A stretch of 64,000 nt of DNA, taken from positions 716,157 to 780,156 of the forward strand of contig NZ_RRCM01000001.1 in assembly GCF_003862485.1 (NCBI RefSeq), written 5' to 3'. Below are positions 43,356 through 51,840 of this stretch, in pieces. The stretch is from Lachnoanaerobaculum orale. Its GTDB lineage: Bacteria; Bacillota; Clostridia; Lachnospirales; Lachnospiraceae. The notes under the pieces were generated by a model. That model ran no database searches. It was not told the origin of the DNA and worked only from the letters and a program-made list of their open reading frames with translations. The first letter of the stretch is position 1; each line of letters opens with the position of its first letter. The translations under genes and the position numbers were made by a program.

Positions 43356-44306
43356 GTGATTACATTTATAAATACAACTGACATAAATATAACAGAAAAA
43401 ACAGCTGTTGTTATCGGAAAGTTTGACGGTGAACACAGAGGGCACAGAAAGTTGTTTAGGACGCTTAAGAAAGAGGCGACCGAAAGAGGACTGAAGACTG
43501 TGGTATTTTCCTTCAGGATATTGCCGTCAAATATTGTAAAAAATAAACATACCACACAGATTTTTACAAATGTGGAAAGAAGAAAAAAATTAGAAGAACT
43601 TGGAATTGATTACTATATAGAGTATCCCTTCAATATGGATATCGCAAGACTCACAGGTGAGGAGTTCTTAAAAGATATTCTTATAGGAAAGCTTGGCATG
43701 GCTGAGATAGTGGCAGGAGACGATGCGGCTTTCGGCTATAAAAAAAGCGGTAATATAGAGCTGCTTAACAGGCTTTCAAAGGAATGGGGCTTTGATGTAA
43801 AGATAATTACAAAGGAAAAAGACGATTTCCAAAATGATATAAGCTCCACACTTATCAGGTCAAAGCTTGATGAGGGAGATATGGAAGAAGCCAATAAGCT
43901 TTTAGGAGGAGTATATTCTATAAGCGGTGTTGTTGAAGAGGGAAATAAGCTCGGTGTTAAGCTGGGTTTTCCGACACTGAATATTTTTCCTTCAAGTGAG
44001 AAGCACCTGCCCAAATCCGGAGTGTATGCGTCAAGAGTAAGAATAGGCGATGACGATACACTCTATTTAGGGCTTACAAATGTAGGTTCAAATCCAAGTA
44101 TAAAAGATGATAAAAAGGACCATATTGCAAGGGTTGAGACATATCTCTACAACTTTGACGCCACACTTTACGGCAGAGAGATAGAGGTATATCTTTATAA
44201 ATATATAAGACCTGAGATAAAGTTTGAAAGTTTGGAGGCTTTAAAGAGCCAAATAAGCAAGGACAAAGTGGAAGTATTGAACTTCCTGAACAGTCATGCA
44301 AATTAA
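43356..44306 (+). CDS. ribF: Bifunctional riboflavin kinase/FAD synthetase
   Basis: 316 residues, starting at GTG 43356 with AGGTG upstream. The N-terminal FMN adenylyltransferase has VVIGKFDGEHRGHRKLF, a form of the family's G-x-F-D-G-x-H-x-G-H with Glu in the variable position. The C-terminal riboflavin kinase has YSISGVVEEGNKLGVKLGFPTLNI and TNVGSNPSIKDDK. It makes FMN and FAD. This is the canonical last enzyme gene of the operon. Confidence 0.95.
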   Translation: MITFINTTDINITEKTAVVIGKFDGEHRGHRKLFRTLKKEATERGLKTVVFSFRILPSNIVKNKHTTQIFTNVERRKKLEELGIDYYIEYPFNMDIARLTGEEFLKDILIGKLGMAEIVAGDDAAFGYKKSGNIELLNRLSKEWGFDVKIITKEKDDFQNDISSTLIRSKLDEGDMEEANKLLGGVYSISGVVEEGNKLGVKLGFPTLNIFPSSEKHLPKSGVYASRVRIGDDDTLYLGLTNVGSNPSIKDDKKDHIARVETYLYNFDATLYGREIEVYLYKYIRPEIKFESLEALKSQISKDKVEVLNFLNSHAN

Positions 44307-44315
44307 AGGAGAGCT

Positions 44316-44639
44316 ATGGAAGAGAAAGATTTATTTGAAAATGGTATTGTAGATGACGGAAGTGTATCTGTTTCTATCACACTTGATGATGACACGGTAT
44401 TGGAGTGCATTGTATTAAATATATTCAGTGCAGGTGACAGAGAGTATATTGCGGTAATGCCTGAGACGGATGACGAGGAGGGAACGGTATATCTTTACAG
44501 ATATTCAGAGACAGAAGACGGTCAGCCTGAGCTTACCAATATAGAGACAGATGAAGAATATGAGATAGTTGCAGATGCCTTTGACGAGCTTCTTGACGAT
44601 GAAGAGTTTGAGGATATGCTTGGAGACGATGAATTCTAA
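44316..44639 (+). CDS. DUF1292 family acidic protein
   Basis: 107 residues, very acidic, with the DUF1292 (YrzB-like) core ITLDDDTVLECIVLNIFSAGDREYIAVMPE and YLYRYSETEDG. The function of this Firmicutes family is unknown. It begins nine bases after ribF and is followed by a terminator, so it is the last gene of the rimP operon here; elsewhere the family often lies near ruvX/mutS2 or alaS. Confidence 0.85.
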   Translation: MEEKDLFENGIVDDGSVSVSITLDDDTVLECIVLNIFSAGDREYIAVMPETDDEEGTVYLYRYSETEDGQPELTNIETDEEYEIVADAFDELLDDEEFEDMLGDDEF

Positions 44640-44656
44640 ATAAAATGCAAAATCAG

Positions 44657-44693
44657 GTTACAGTTTGACAATGCGGTTAAACTGTAACTTTTT
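44657..44693 (+). terminator. Rho-independent terminator of the rimP-ribF operon
   Basis: GTTACAGTTT (44657-44666) pairs with AAACTGTAAC (44679-44688), followed by TTTTT. Confidence 0.85.
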
Positions 44694-44699
44694 GCATAT

Positions 44700-45317
44700 A
44701 TGGTGAAGGAAATGAAAAAAGAATTAGACTATTTTAATGTTGACGGTAAATATGGATGGGACCAAAACGATTTTAAGGACCTTTGGATGAATAAGGGCGG
44801 ATGTGCCTGTGTAACCGCTTGTGACAGCTTTATTTATATGAGAAAGTATATGGGTAAGGATAAGCTCTATCCATATGATATTGACAGGATAACTTCCCTT
44901 GATTACATTGACTTTTCAAACAGCGTAAAGCCTTATTTAAGACCCAGAATAACGGGAATTGACAGACTTGAGATATATGTGGACGGAGTAAGTGAGTTTT
45001 TGGAAGATATGGATGAGCATTCTATAAGTCTGTCGGAATTTTCAGGCGACAACTCACTTGATGATGCAAAAAATGCAGTAAAATCACAGATAGACAGGGG
45101 ACTTTTGGTGCCGATGCTTGTTCTTATGCATAAGAATACAAAGTACAGAGATTTTTCATGGCATTGGTTTTTGCTTACCGGATATGACGAGGAAGTGGAT
45201 AAGTTTTTGGTCAAGGTGGTAAGCTATGGAAGCTACAGGTGGTTTGACCTTAAAGAGCTTTGGAATACAGGCTATAGAAGAAAGGGCGGATTGATACTCT
45301 TTAATAAAAATGCTTGA
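44700..45317 (+). CDS. Unknown protein with possible C39/papain-like fold
   Basis: 205 residues from ATG 44700; ATG 44712 is also possible, but AGGA sits only one or two bases before it. No signal peptide or membrane segment is visible. GGCACVTACDSFIY (about 33-46) looks like the active-Cys helix start of C39-like peptidases, and DFSWHWFLLTGYDEE (about 157-171) resembles their His strand, followed by KVVSYGSYRWFDLKEL, the third segment. A Gln before the Cys is not evident. It may be a cysteine peptidase-like protein or a non-catalytic relative. The gene is preceded by a terminator and its stop lies inside the pncB promoter. Confidence 0.6.
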   Translation: MVKEMKKELDYFNVDGKYGWDQNDFKDLWMNKGGCACVTACDSFIYMRKYMGKDKLYPYDIDRITSLDYIDFSNSVKPYLRPRITGIDRLEIYVDGVSEFLEDMDEHSISLSEFSGDNSLDDAKNAVKSQIDRGLLVPMLVLMHKNTKYRDFSWHWFLLTGYDEEVDKFLVKVVSYGSYRWFDLKELWNTGYRRKGGLILFNKNA

Positions 45318-45342
45318 CAATATCTTAAATAGAGCATAGATT
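45314..45342 (+). promoter_or_regulatory. pncB promoter
   Basis: TTGACA (45314-45319), 17 bp and TAGATT (45337-45342), 42 bp before pncB. The -35 overlaps the stop codon of the preceding gene. Confidence 0.65.
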
Positions 45343-45384
45343 GGTAGAAAAGGCTTATGTAGTTGCCGGAAAAAGGATGGAAGA

Positions 45385-46851
45385 ATGATGGATAAAAGAA
45401 ATTTGACATTACTGACAGACTTGTATGAACTTACAATGATGCAGGGATATTATGTGGAAAACAGCGCCAATGAAACAGTTATTTTTGATATGTTTTACAG
45501 ATCAAATCCGAATAAGAACGGATATGCAATATGTGCGGGACTTGACCAAGTCATCGACTACATAAACAACCTGCACTTTGATGATGAAGATATAGAATAT
45601 CTGAGAGGTACAAAGATATTCAGAGATGATTTTTTGGAGTACTTAAGAAACTTCAAGTTTACAGGAGATATCTACGCTATACCTGAGGGTAGCGTTATCT
45701 TCCCGAGAGAGCCGCTTGTAAAGGTTATTGCACCTATAATGCAGGCACAGCTTATAGAGACCGCACTGCTAAATATCATAAACCATCAGTCACTGATAGC
45801 AACCAAAGCAGCAAGAGTTGTTTTGGCTGCGGAAGGTGACGGAGTTATGGAGTTCGGACTTAGAAGAGCACAGGGACCTGACGCAGGTATATACGGTGCC
45901 AGAGCGGCAATGATAGCAGGTTGTGTGGGAACCAGCAATGTACTGTGCGGAAGAATGTTTGATGTACCGGTACTGGGAACACATGCACACAGCTGGATAA
46001 TGAGTTTTCCGGATGAGCTTACCGCATTCAGAGCATATGCAAAGACATTCCCTACAGCATGTACGCTTTTGGTAGATACTTATGATACCTTAAAATCAGG
46101 TATACCGAATGCGATAACAGTATTTAAAGAGATGAGAGCGGCAGGCATACCTCTTAAAAACTACGGTATCAGACTTGACAGCGGTGACCTTGCATATCTG
46201 TCAAAAAGAGCTAAAGAAATGCTTGATGAGGCTGGTTTTAGTGATGCTGTTATATCCGCTTCAAACGACCTTGATGAGAATATTATTTCTTCATTGAAAT
46301 TGCAGGGTGCCACCATCAACAGATGGGGTGTAGGTACAAATCTTATCACATCCAAGGATTGTCCTGCATTCGGAGGTGTATATAAGCTTGCAGCTGTTAA
46401 GGATGATAAGAACGGCGAGTTTATACCGAAGATAAAGTTGTCTGAAAATGCGGAAAAGATTACAAACCCGGGAAATAAGAAAATATACAGGATTTACAAT
46501 AAGAAGACAGGTAAGATAATAGCCGATTATATATGCTTGGAAGATGAGATTTTATCTGAAGATGAATCACTTATGCTTTTTGACCCTGTGGAGACATGGA
46601 AGAGGACAAAGCTTAATGCAGGTTCATTTGAGGTTAAGGAGCTTTTGGTTCCGGTATTTAAAAACGGTGAATGTGTATATAAGTCACCTTCAGTAATGGA
46701 GATAAGAGATTTTTGTAAGAAGGAGCTTGATACTCTTTGGGATGAGTCAAAGAGACTTGCATACCCTCATGAGACTTATGTAGACTTGTCACAGAAGCTT
46801 TGGGATATGAGATATGAATTATTGCAAAAATATCATTATCAGGAGTTATAA
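45385..46851 (+). CDS. pncB: Nicotinate phosphoribosyltransferase
   Basis: 488 residues. It begins NLTLLTDLYELTMMQGYY and contains FDMFYRSNPNKNGYAICAGL, FGLRRAQGPDAGIYGARAAMIAG, GTHAHSWIMSF and RLDSGDLAYLSKRAKEML, the conserved core of the family. It condenses nicotinate with PRPP, with ATP hydrolysis, to start NAD salvage. The next gene, nudC, degrades NAD(H), so both ends of NAD turnover are encoded together; nadE is at 2.6 kb. Confidence 0.96.
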   Translation: MMDKRNLTLLTDLYELTMMQGYYVENSANETVIFDMFYRSNPNKNGYAICAGLDQVIDYINNLHFDDEDIEYLRGTKIFRDDFLEYLRNFKFTGDIYAIPEGSVIFPREPLVKVIAPIMQAQLIETALLNIINHQSLIATKAARVVLAAEGDGVMEFGLRRAQGPDAGIYGARAAMIAGCVGTSNVLCGRMFDVPVLGTHAHSWIMSFPDELTAFRAYAKTFPTACTLLVDTYDTLKSGIPNAITVFKEMRAAGIPLKNYGIRLDSGDLAYLSKRAKEMLDEAGFSDAVISASNDLDENIISSLKLQGATINRWGVGTNLITSKDCPAFGGVYKLAAVKDDKNGEFIPKIKLSENAEKITNPGNKKIYRIYNKKTGKIIADYICLEDEILSEDESLMLFDPVETWKRTKLNAGSFEVKELLVPVFKNGECVYKSPSVMEIRDFCKKELDTLWDESKRLAYPHETYVDLSQKLWDMRYELLQKYHYQEL

Positions 46852-46864
46852 ATAGATAGAAATT

Positions 46865-47710
46865 ATGATACAGGAGATATACCCTAAGGTCTTTTATCCT
46901 GAGTTCAGGAATAAGAAGGCTACAAATAAAAAATCATTTGTTTTACATTTTGAATACAATAAAGTAATGCTTATAAAGGATGTAGTGACAGGAGAGATAA
47001 GACTTCCGAGGTTTGAGGATTTAGAAGATGACGATGAGAATATATATGAAAAGTCTTATTATGTAAACGCTGTAGACGATGAGGAATTTTATCTGGTTGA
47101 TGATATACAGGTACCTGAGTTCGGCGGTTTCTATATGGAAGGAATGCAGGTATTTCGTGAATTTTCACCACAGTATCAGGCATTTGCAGCCATCAGTGCA
47201 TCGCAGGTCTACAGATGGATGAAGAGCAGGAAATACTGCGGATACTGCGGAACGGTTACAGAGAAGTCAAATACCGAAAGAGCGTTGATTTGCCCGAAGT
47301 GTAAGAATATAGAATATCCTAAGATATCTCCTGCAATTATAGTGGCTATAAGGGATGGAAACAGACTGCTTCTGACAAAGAATGTAAAGGGTACATATAA
47401 GTTTTATGCGCTTGTAGCAGGCTTTGTCGAGGTGGGAGAGAGCCTTGAAGATGCTGTAAGAAGAGAGGTTATGGAAGAAGTGGGGCTTAAGGTGAAGAAT
47501 ATACAAAGTTATAAGTCACAGCCTTGGTCATTTTCAGATTCTCTTATGCTTGCCTTTATTGCGGACTTGGACGGCGATGATAAGATTACAATACAGGAAG
47601 AAGAACTCTCTGAGGCAAGATGGTTTGAGAGAGAGGATGTTCCCGTACTTCCTTTTCATATCAGTGTCGGACATGAACTTATACAAAAATTTAGAGACGG
47701 TGAAATATAA
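46865..47710 (+). CDS. nudC: NAD(H)/RNA-cap pyrophosphatase NudC
   Basis: 281 residues. The zinc-ribbon cysteines (YCGYCGTVTEKSN...LICPKCK) precede the Nudix domain. The Nudix box is GFVEVGESLEDAVRREVMEEVGL, followed by the NudC-specific SYKSQPWSFSDSLMLAF, a form of the SQPWPFPxS signature. NudC cuts NADH and removes NAD caps from RNA. A terminator follows. Confidence 0.93.
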   Translation: MIQEIYPKVFYPEFRNKKATNKKSFVLHFEYNKVMLIKDVVTGEIRLPRFEDLEDDDENIYEKSYYVNAVDDEEFYLVDDIQVPEFGGFYMEGMQVFREFSPQYQAFAAISASQVYRWMKSRKYCGYCGTVTEKSNTERALICPKCKNIEYPKISPAIIVAIRDGNRLLLTKNVKGTYKFYALVAGFVEVGESLEDAVRREVMEEVGLKVKNIQSYKSQPWSFSDSLMLAFIADLDGDDKITIQEEELSEARWFEREDVPVLPFHISVGHELIQKFRDGEI

Positions 47711-47737
47711 AAAGTCGGGGAAACCCGACTTTTTTAT
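47711..47737. terminator. Terminator after nudC
   Basis: AAAGTCGGG pairs with CCCGACTTT around GAAA, followed by a T-run. It also reaches the stop of the minus-strand DUF2752 gene (47734). Confidence 0.85.
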
Positions 47738-48123
47738 GGCAGTCTGTATGGATAAAACGGCAGATTCCTTATAATGCCGTATATTATTAAAATCACTATA
47801 AGTACAATCATTATATTATTTTCAATAGGACTTATCCTTCTTTGCCCTGTTTTTATATATCTTATCTGATAGAAGATATAATACAGTACAATGACCGGTG
47901 TCAGAAAGATAAGTATCTGATTATAATAAAATGCCGATTTTATGTCGCCATGTGAGAGTGCGACGCACATTCTGCTGACACCGCAGCTTGGGCAGTCAAG
48001 ATGTGTAAGCGTTTTGAAAGCACATGGTATTCTTATATGAAAATTATAGAGTATATATAAAAAAATACCAAGGCAAAGAATCGCAATGGTATTTTTTATT
48101 GTTCGTATCAGTCTGTTTTTCAT
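47734..48123 (-). CDS. DUF2752 membrane protein
   Basis: 129 residues with three membrane segments (about 12-26, 67-85, 101-115). The family signature is HIRIPCAFKTLTHLDCPSCGVSRMCVALSHGDIKSAFYYNQ. The CPxCGxxR motif is conserved, but no activity is known. It lies nine bases after the DUF4234 gene on the same strand. Confidence 0.85.
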   Translation of the reverse strand: MKNRLIRTIKNTIAILCLGIFLYILYNFHIRIPCAFKTLTHLDCPSCGVSRMCVALSHGDIKSAFYYNQILIFLTPVIVLYYIFYQIRYIKTGQRRISPIENNIMIVLIVILIIYGIIRNLPFYPYRLP

Positions 48124-48132
48124 ATATTTATG

Positions 48133-48531
48133 TTATAGTGTAGGCTTATCAATTATGGTATAATTCTGTTCATCGGCAATAACATTGATACTGTTTTGTA
48201 ATAGTATGTATACAACCATAATCAGAAGAGGTATAAAATATCCCATTATAATAAGTGACAAATACAAACTGGAACGATTTTCAGATATTCTACCAAATTC
48301 TATTGCCTTTTGATCTAATAATGTACCTGCCTTATAAAACCAATATACAGAGTATATTCCACAGGTAACAATACTCAGAAGAATAACAACTATAGGAGAC
48401 ATACTGTCAGAATCTCCCGATATGGTATTGATATCGCTAATCATGCAATAAAGCCAGTAGATACCGTAAATACCACAGGTAACAAAAGTTAAAATAATAC
48501 ATGCCACTATATTCTTTTTTTCTAATATCAT
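48133..48531 (-). CDS. DUF4234 membrane protein
   Basis: 132 residues with three hydrophobic segments. It contains two copies of the DUF4234 half-motif: IILTFVTCGIYGIYWLY and LLSIVTCGIYSVYWFY, typical of the family. The function is unknown. It is divergent from the secreted protein at 48807, sharing a 275-bp AT-rich upstream region. Confidence 0.85.
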   Translation of the reverse strand: MILEKKNIVACIILTFVTCGIYGIYWLYCMISDINTISGDSDSMSPIVVILLSIVTCGIYSVYWFYKAGTLLDQKAIEFGRISENRSSLYLSLIIMGYFIPLLIMVVYILLQNSINVIADEQNYTIIDKPTL

Positions 48532-48695
48532 AATACTCCTTTCAAGATATGGTACAAAAAATTCATACCTATTACAATGCCGATGCAGTATAACAGAAAA
48601 TACAGGTATAGTAAATAGTGTAAATATAATTGTAAAGTTTTATAAATGACAATGTAAATAATAAAAATATGAATTTGAAAATATTTTTTTGTATT

Positions 48696-48735
48696 CCCCC
48701 ACTTTTTTTGAACTTTAACCCGAATATTATATTAT
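48696..48735 (+). promoter_or_regulatory. Promoter region of the secreted protein; SigI-like and SigA-like elements
   Basis: CCCCC (48696-48700) followed by a T-rich stretch and CGAA (48721-48724) resembles SigI promoters, which combine a C-rich -35 with CGAA, although the 20-base separation may be longer than usual. A sigma-A-type reading, TTGAAC (48708-48713), 16 bp, TATTAT (48730-48735), overlaps it. The sigI gene lies 0.7 kb downstream. Confidence 0.4.
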
Positions 48736-48806
48736 CGGTGATAAACGCAGAACAAAAAAACCGATAGAAATATAATTGGATGGGCAAAGCCCGAAAGGAG
48801 AACAAT

Positions 48807-49259
48807 ATGATTAAGAGAAAACTTTTTGTAGCAGGTATGACAGCATTTGCAATTACTACAGCCACAGGAATAGCAGCATTGGCATCACAGGGAAATGTAA
48901 ATAGGAATGCTTTTGGAACGGGCGCACAGAACCAGTACTTTGCAGGTCAGAACTTTTCAAATCAAACAGACGGAGTTTTTGATAAGGGAATGATGAATGA
49001 TAACGGTTTTGACAGAAATGATTTTTCTACAGATTATAACTCTGAAATAGGAACAGCAAATAACGGTATAGCCGGACAGGGATTTAAGGCAGGAGATAAT
49101 GAAATGTCCGGACAGAGCTTTGATACAGCAGACAACAACTCAGATGAAAAGCCTGTACTTCCGAGAAAGTCTGACGAAGAGGCAACGAAGGAAGGAAATC
49201 CTAAGCCAACCTTGCCTATGGGTGTAACAGTTGATGACGCCGATGTATTAAGTAACTAA
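48807..49259 (+). CDS. Secreted Asn/Gly-rich protein of unknown function
   Basis: 150 residues from ATG 48807, with AAAGGAG upstream. A signal peptide (MIKRKLFVAGMTAFAITTAT..., likely cleavage near ALAS, residue 27) precedes a low-complexity mature part rich in Asn, Asp, Gly, Gln and Phe (GQNF, GQGF, GQSF repeats) and a Lys/Pro-rich end. No membrane anchor, LPxTG motif or known domain is present. It lies just before sigI and rsgI with a promoter that could be read by SigI. The short GGGC-AAA-GCCC hairpin (48782-48792) directly before the RBS is noted under findings. Confidence 0.7.
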   Translation: MIKRKLFVAGMTAFAITTATGIAALASQGNVNRNAFGTGAQNQYFAGQNFSNQTDGVFDKGMMNDNGFDRNDFSTDYNSEIGTANNGIAGQGFKAGDNEMSGQSFDTADNNSDEKPVLPRKSDEEATKEGNPKPTLPMGVTVDDADVLSN

Positions 49260-49406
49260 TACTTTTTCATACGTTGACGACTAAATAAATTTAAAGTAAT
49301 ATTTTATACAATATAAATATCATACCTGTGCAGATACTGTAACGAAATTTTGAGTATAGTATTGCACAGGATGTGATTGATATTTATACCAATCGGGAGA
49401 TCTTAC

Positions 49407-50180
49407 GTGTTTATATTTGGAACTGAACAAATTTCTGAAGATGTGTTAAGAGCACAGACAGATGAAAATTATATGAATGATTTTATCAAAAAGCACAAGA
49501 AATTTATTTTACTTAGTGCTTTTAGAGCAACAAAACGTTTTATAACAGAAAATGACGATGAATACTCTGTGGCTATGATTGCCCTTTGTGAAGCTGTGAA
49601 ATCCTATGAAGAATCCAAAGGAAGCTTCAAAGGGTTTGCTTTTTTGGTGATTAAAAGAAGGTTAACAGACTATTCCATCTCACAGGCACGATTTCAAAAA
49701 GAATTGTCAGTCGAACCGGCCTCTATGGACGGAGAGATAGAAAATGAAGAAGAAGTCAGTGCACTACAAATAGAAATACGACAAAGATCTGCGGAAATCT
49801 CAAAGACTGAAGGTATAGGCGTGGAGAATCCCGGTTCAACCCCTATGCAGGATGAGATTGCGGCTGTTCAAAAATTACTCTCAGGCTACGGGTTTTCTTT
49901 TTATGACTTGACGGAGTGTTCACCGAAGGCGGAGAAAACAAAGATAGCCTGCGCAAAGGCGGTTGCAATAATTTTGAAAAATTCCTCTTTATTCAAAAAA
50001 ATGCAAACCTCAAAAACGCTACCTGTTAAGGATATCTCATCAGATAAGAGTATTTCCGTAAAGATTTTGGAAAGGCATAGAAAATATATTATTGCAGCGG
50101 CAGAAATTATGAACGGAGATTATCCTCTGTTAAAAGAATATATGAATTATATCAGAAAGGCATTAGAATCAGAGCTATGA
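49407..50180 (+). CDS. sigI: RNA polymerase sigma factor SigI
   Basis: 257 residues from GTG 49407, with GGGAGA six bases upstream. The region 2-like part is DENYMNDFIKKHKKFILLSAFRATKRFI...DDEYSVAMIALCEAVKSYEESKGSFKGFAFLVIKRRLTDYSISQ, matching the SigI family. The C-terminal DNA-binding part (VKDISSDKSISVKILERHRKYIIAAAEIMNGDYPLLKEYM) is the SigI-specific region. It directs transcription in heat or envelope/polysaccharide responses in other species. Its stop overlaps the start of rsgI by four bases. Confidence 0.93.
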   Translation: MFIFGTEQISEDVLRAQTDENYMNDFIKKHKKFILLSAFRATKRFITENDDEYSVAMIALCEAVKSYEESKGSFKGFAFLVIKRRLTDYSISQARFQKELSVEPASMDGEIENEEEVSALQIEIRQRSAEISKTEGIGVENPGSTPMQDEIAAVQKLLSGYGFSFYDLTECSPKAEKTKIACAKAVAIILKNSSLFKKMQTSKTLPVKDISSDKSISVKILERHRKYIIAAAEIMNGDYPLLKEYMNYIRKALESEL

Positions 50181-51397
50181 AAGCAGTAGTATTGGAAATC
50201 AAAGAAAAATGGGCCGCTGTTCTTTGTGAGGACGGGGTAATCAGAAAGGTAAAAAAGGGAAACTTTAAGGTCGGAGATTCATTTGACTTTAAAGCTGAAA
50301 ATCATGGAAAAGTGGTTTCGATAGGATCATTAAGGCGAAATATGGTTGGAAGTGCGGCGGCACTTTTCCTGATTGTTGCAGGAGTAGCCGGAACGTATTC
50401 ATATAATAATGTACTGGCATGCTCATATGTATCATTGGATATAAATCCGTCAATAGAGTATACATTAAACAGACAGGATAAGGTGGTAGCGGTTAAAGGG
50501 CTAAACAATGACGGACAGGAAATTGCAGATGAACTGTTATCTGTAAGAAAAACAACCTTAAAAGAGGCTCTAAAAGAGACAAAGCAGCTGCTGACACAAA
50601 AGAACTATTTTAAGAGCGGTTCAAGCGAAGATGTACTGATTGATATTTCTGCAAATAACTCAGCACGTACAGATGCATTAAAAAAAGAAGCTTTGTCGGT
50701 GTTTGGTACAGAGCTGACAAAAGGCGAATTAAATCTTGTACTTACAGAATCAGATTTAAAAGAACATAAAAGAGCAAGCAGCCTTGGAATTTCTACAGGA
50801 GAGTATAAACAGATTCAATATATTAAGAATAAATCTGAAAATGTTGGAGATAATCAATATAATGAAAATAAGGATTATGTGCTGCAGGCTTCAGATATTG
50901 CCATATATAAGGATTACACGGTGTCACAACTTTTGGAATCTTCAGGACAGGGAAAGAAAAATACTCAAAATGATACCTCCGACAGTAAAGTAGAGTCAAA
51001 ATCTGTTGAGCAAAGCACCACAGCTTTGAAAGAAGAACAAAACGGTGAAAAACAGATTGAACAGCCTACAAAAAACAGCAACATTGAGGATGAAAATACC
51101 GGAGTGCAGACCGAAAAACCGAGTGATGAGAAGGAATCAAAGGCGGTAAAAGAACCTTCTAAAAACCGAGACAGTTTACAAACAGTTGAGGAAACACCAA
51201 ATACGCAGATTGAGACAAATGCTGATAAGACTGTGGAAAATAATAACATAAGTGAACAAGATACAGAAAGAAACAATATAAAATCTTATGATGAATCGAG
51301 AAAAGAACAGGAAAACTTACCACAGAAAAATAATAATACTAAGGATAACGGAATGAAAAATGAAGGAGGAAATCAAGGAGACGTAAGAAATCGTTAA
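50177..51397 (+). CDS. rsgI: Membrane anti-sigma factor RsgI
   Basis: 406 residues. The N-terminal RsgI domain (1-50; AVVLEIKEKWAAVLCEDGVIRKVKKG) binds SigI inside the cell. One membrane segment spans about 56-75. The periplasm-like domain follows with YVSLDINPSIEYTLN; the N90-P91 bond lies where characterised RsgI proteins cleave themselves. The last 150 residues are Glu/Lys/Asn/Gln-rich and disordered. No carbohydrate-binding domain is present, unlike C. thermocellum RsgIs, so the signal is unlikely to be a bound polysaccharide. Homologs hold SigI at the membrane until the signal triggers proteolysis. Confidence 0.92.
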   Translation: MKAVVLEIKEKWAAVLCEDGVIRKVKKGNFKVGDSFDFKAENHGKVVSIGSLRRNMVGSAAALFLIVAGVAGTYSYNNVLACSYVSLDINPSIEYTLNRQDKVVAVKGLNNDGQEIADELLSVRKTTLKEALKETKQLLTQKNYFKSGSSEDVLIDISANNSARTDALKKEALSVFGTELTKGELNLVLTESDLKEHKRASSLGISTGEYKQIQYIKNKSENVGDNQYNENKDYVLQASDIAIYKDYTVSQLLESSGQGKKNTQNDTSDSKVESKSVEQSTTALKEEQNGEKQIEQPTKNSNIEDENTGVQTEKPSDEKESKAVKEPSKNRDSLQTVEETPNTQIETNADKTVENNNISEQDTERNNIKSYDESRKEQENLPQKNNNTKDNGMKNEGGNQGDVRNR

Positions 51398-51504
51398 TAC
51401 AGACCCGACTTCATGTATGTTATCATTTTATATATGTATACTACAAGTAGAATGACATCAGAATTTTTCTATGTTATTCTTTTGTAAGTAATAAAAAGTA
51501 AAAG

Positions 51505-51533
51505 CCGCTTACTCTTTATGGGTGGCGGTTTTT
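51505..51533 (+). terminator. First copy of a duplicated hairpin with T-run
   Basis: CCGCTTACTC pairs with GGGTGGCGG around TTTAT, with one bulged base, then TTTTT. It lies about 108 bp after rsgI and could end its transcript. An almost identical hairpin occurs at 51792-51823. Confidence 0.7.
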
Positions 51534-51604
51534 AATGACAAATAACTTTTAGTATGTTATTCTATGAACAAGTGATTTGGGCATGTGCCCGGAAAGGAAA
51601 AGAC

Positions 51605-51757
51605 ATGAGAACAATGAATCGTTTTGACTATTTAAATATTGAACGCCGTGATTACGCGCTCCTTAGTATGCCGTCTAGGAAGGGCTCTGTTTTAGTGCAC
51701 TCATTGGAGATAGGTCAAGTACGAGAAAATTGTTTGTATAATTATAGGCATAGGTAG
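51605..51757 (+). CDS. Short ORF between the duplicated hairpins
   Basis: 50 codons from ATG 51605, with GGAAAGG eight to ten bases upstream. The peptide (MRTMNRFDYLNIERRDYALL then SMPSRKGSVLVHSLEIGQVR) is polar and matches no family I recognise. Arg codons are mostly CGN (CGT, CGC, CGT, CGA), which are rare in the surrounding genes (AGA dominates), and GCG and CTC also occur. It may be foreign, a relic of a larger gene, or not coding at all, in which case the region could be an RNA gene. Confidence 0.35.
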   Translation: MRTMNRFDYLNIERRDYALLSMPSRKGSVLVHSLEIGQVRENCLYNYRHR

Positions 51758-51791
51758 ACACTATGCTAATATTAGATAAATGTTTTTGAGA

Positions 51792-51823
51792 CCGCTTACT
51801 CTAAATGGGTAGGCGGTTTTTTT
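51792..51823 (+). terminator. Second copy of the hairpin, just before rtcB
   Basis: CCGCTTACTC (51792-51801) pairs along its full length with GGGTAGGCGG (51807-51816), allowing G-T pairs, with loop TAAAT, then seven T. Only 17 bases separate the T-run from the rtcB start, so rtcB must be read through this element or started in that narrow gap. Confidence 0.7.
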
Positions 51824-51840
51824 GATGTAAAGGAGAAGAT

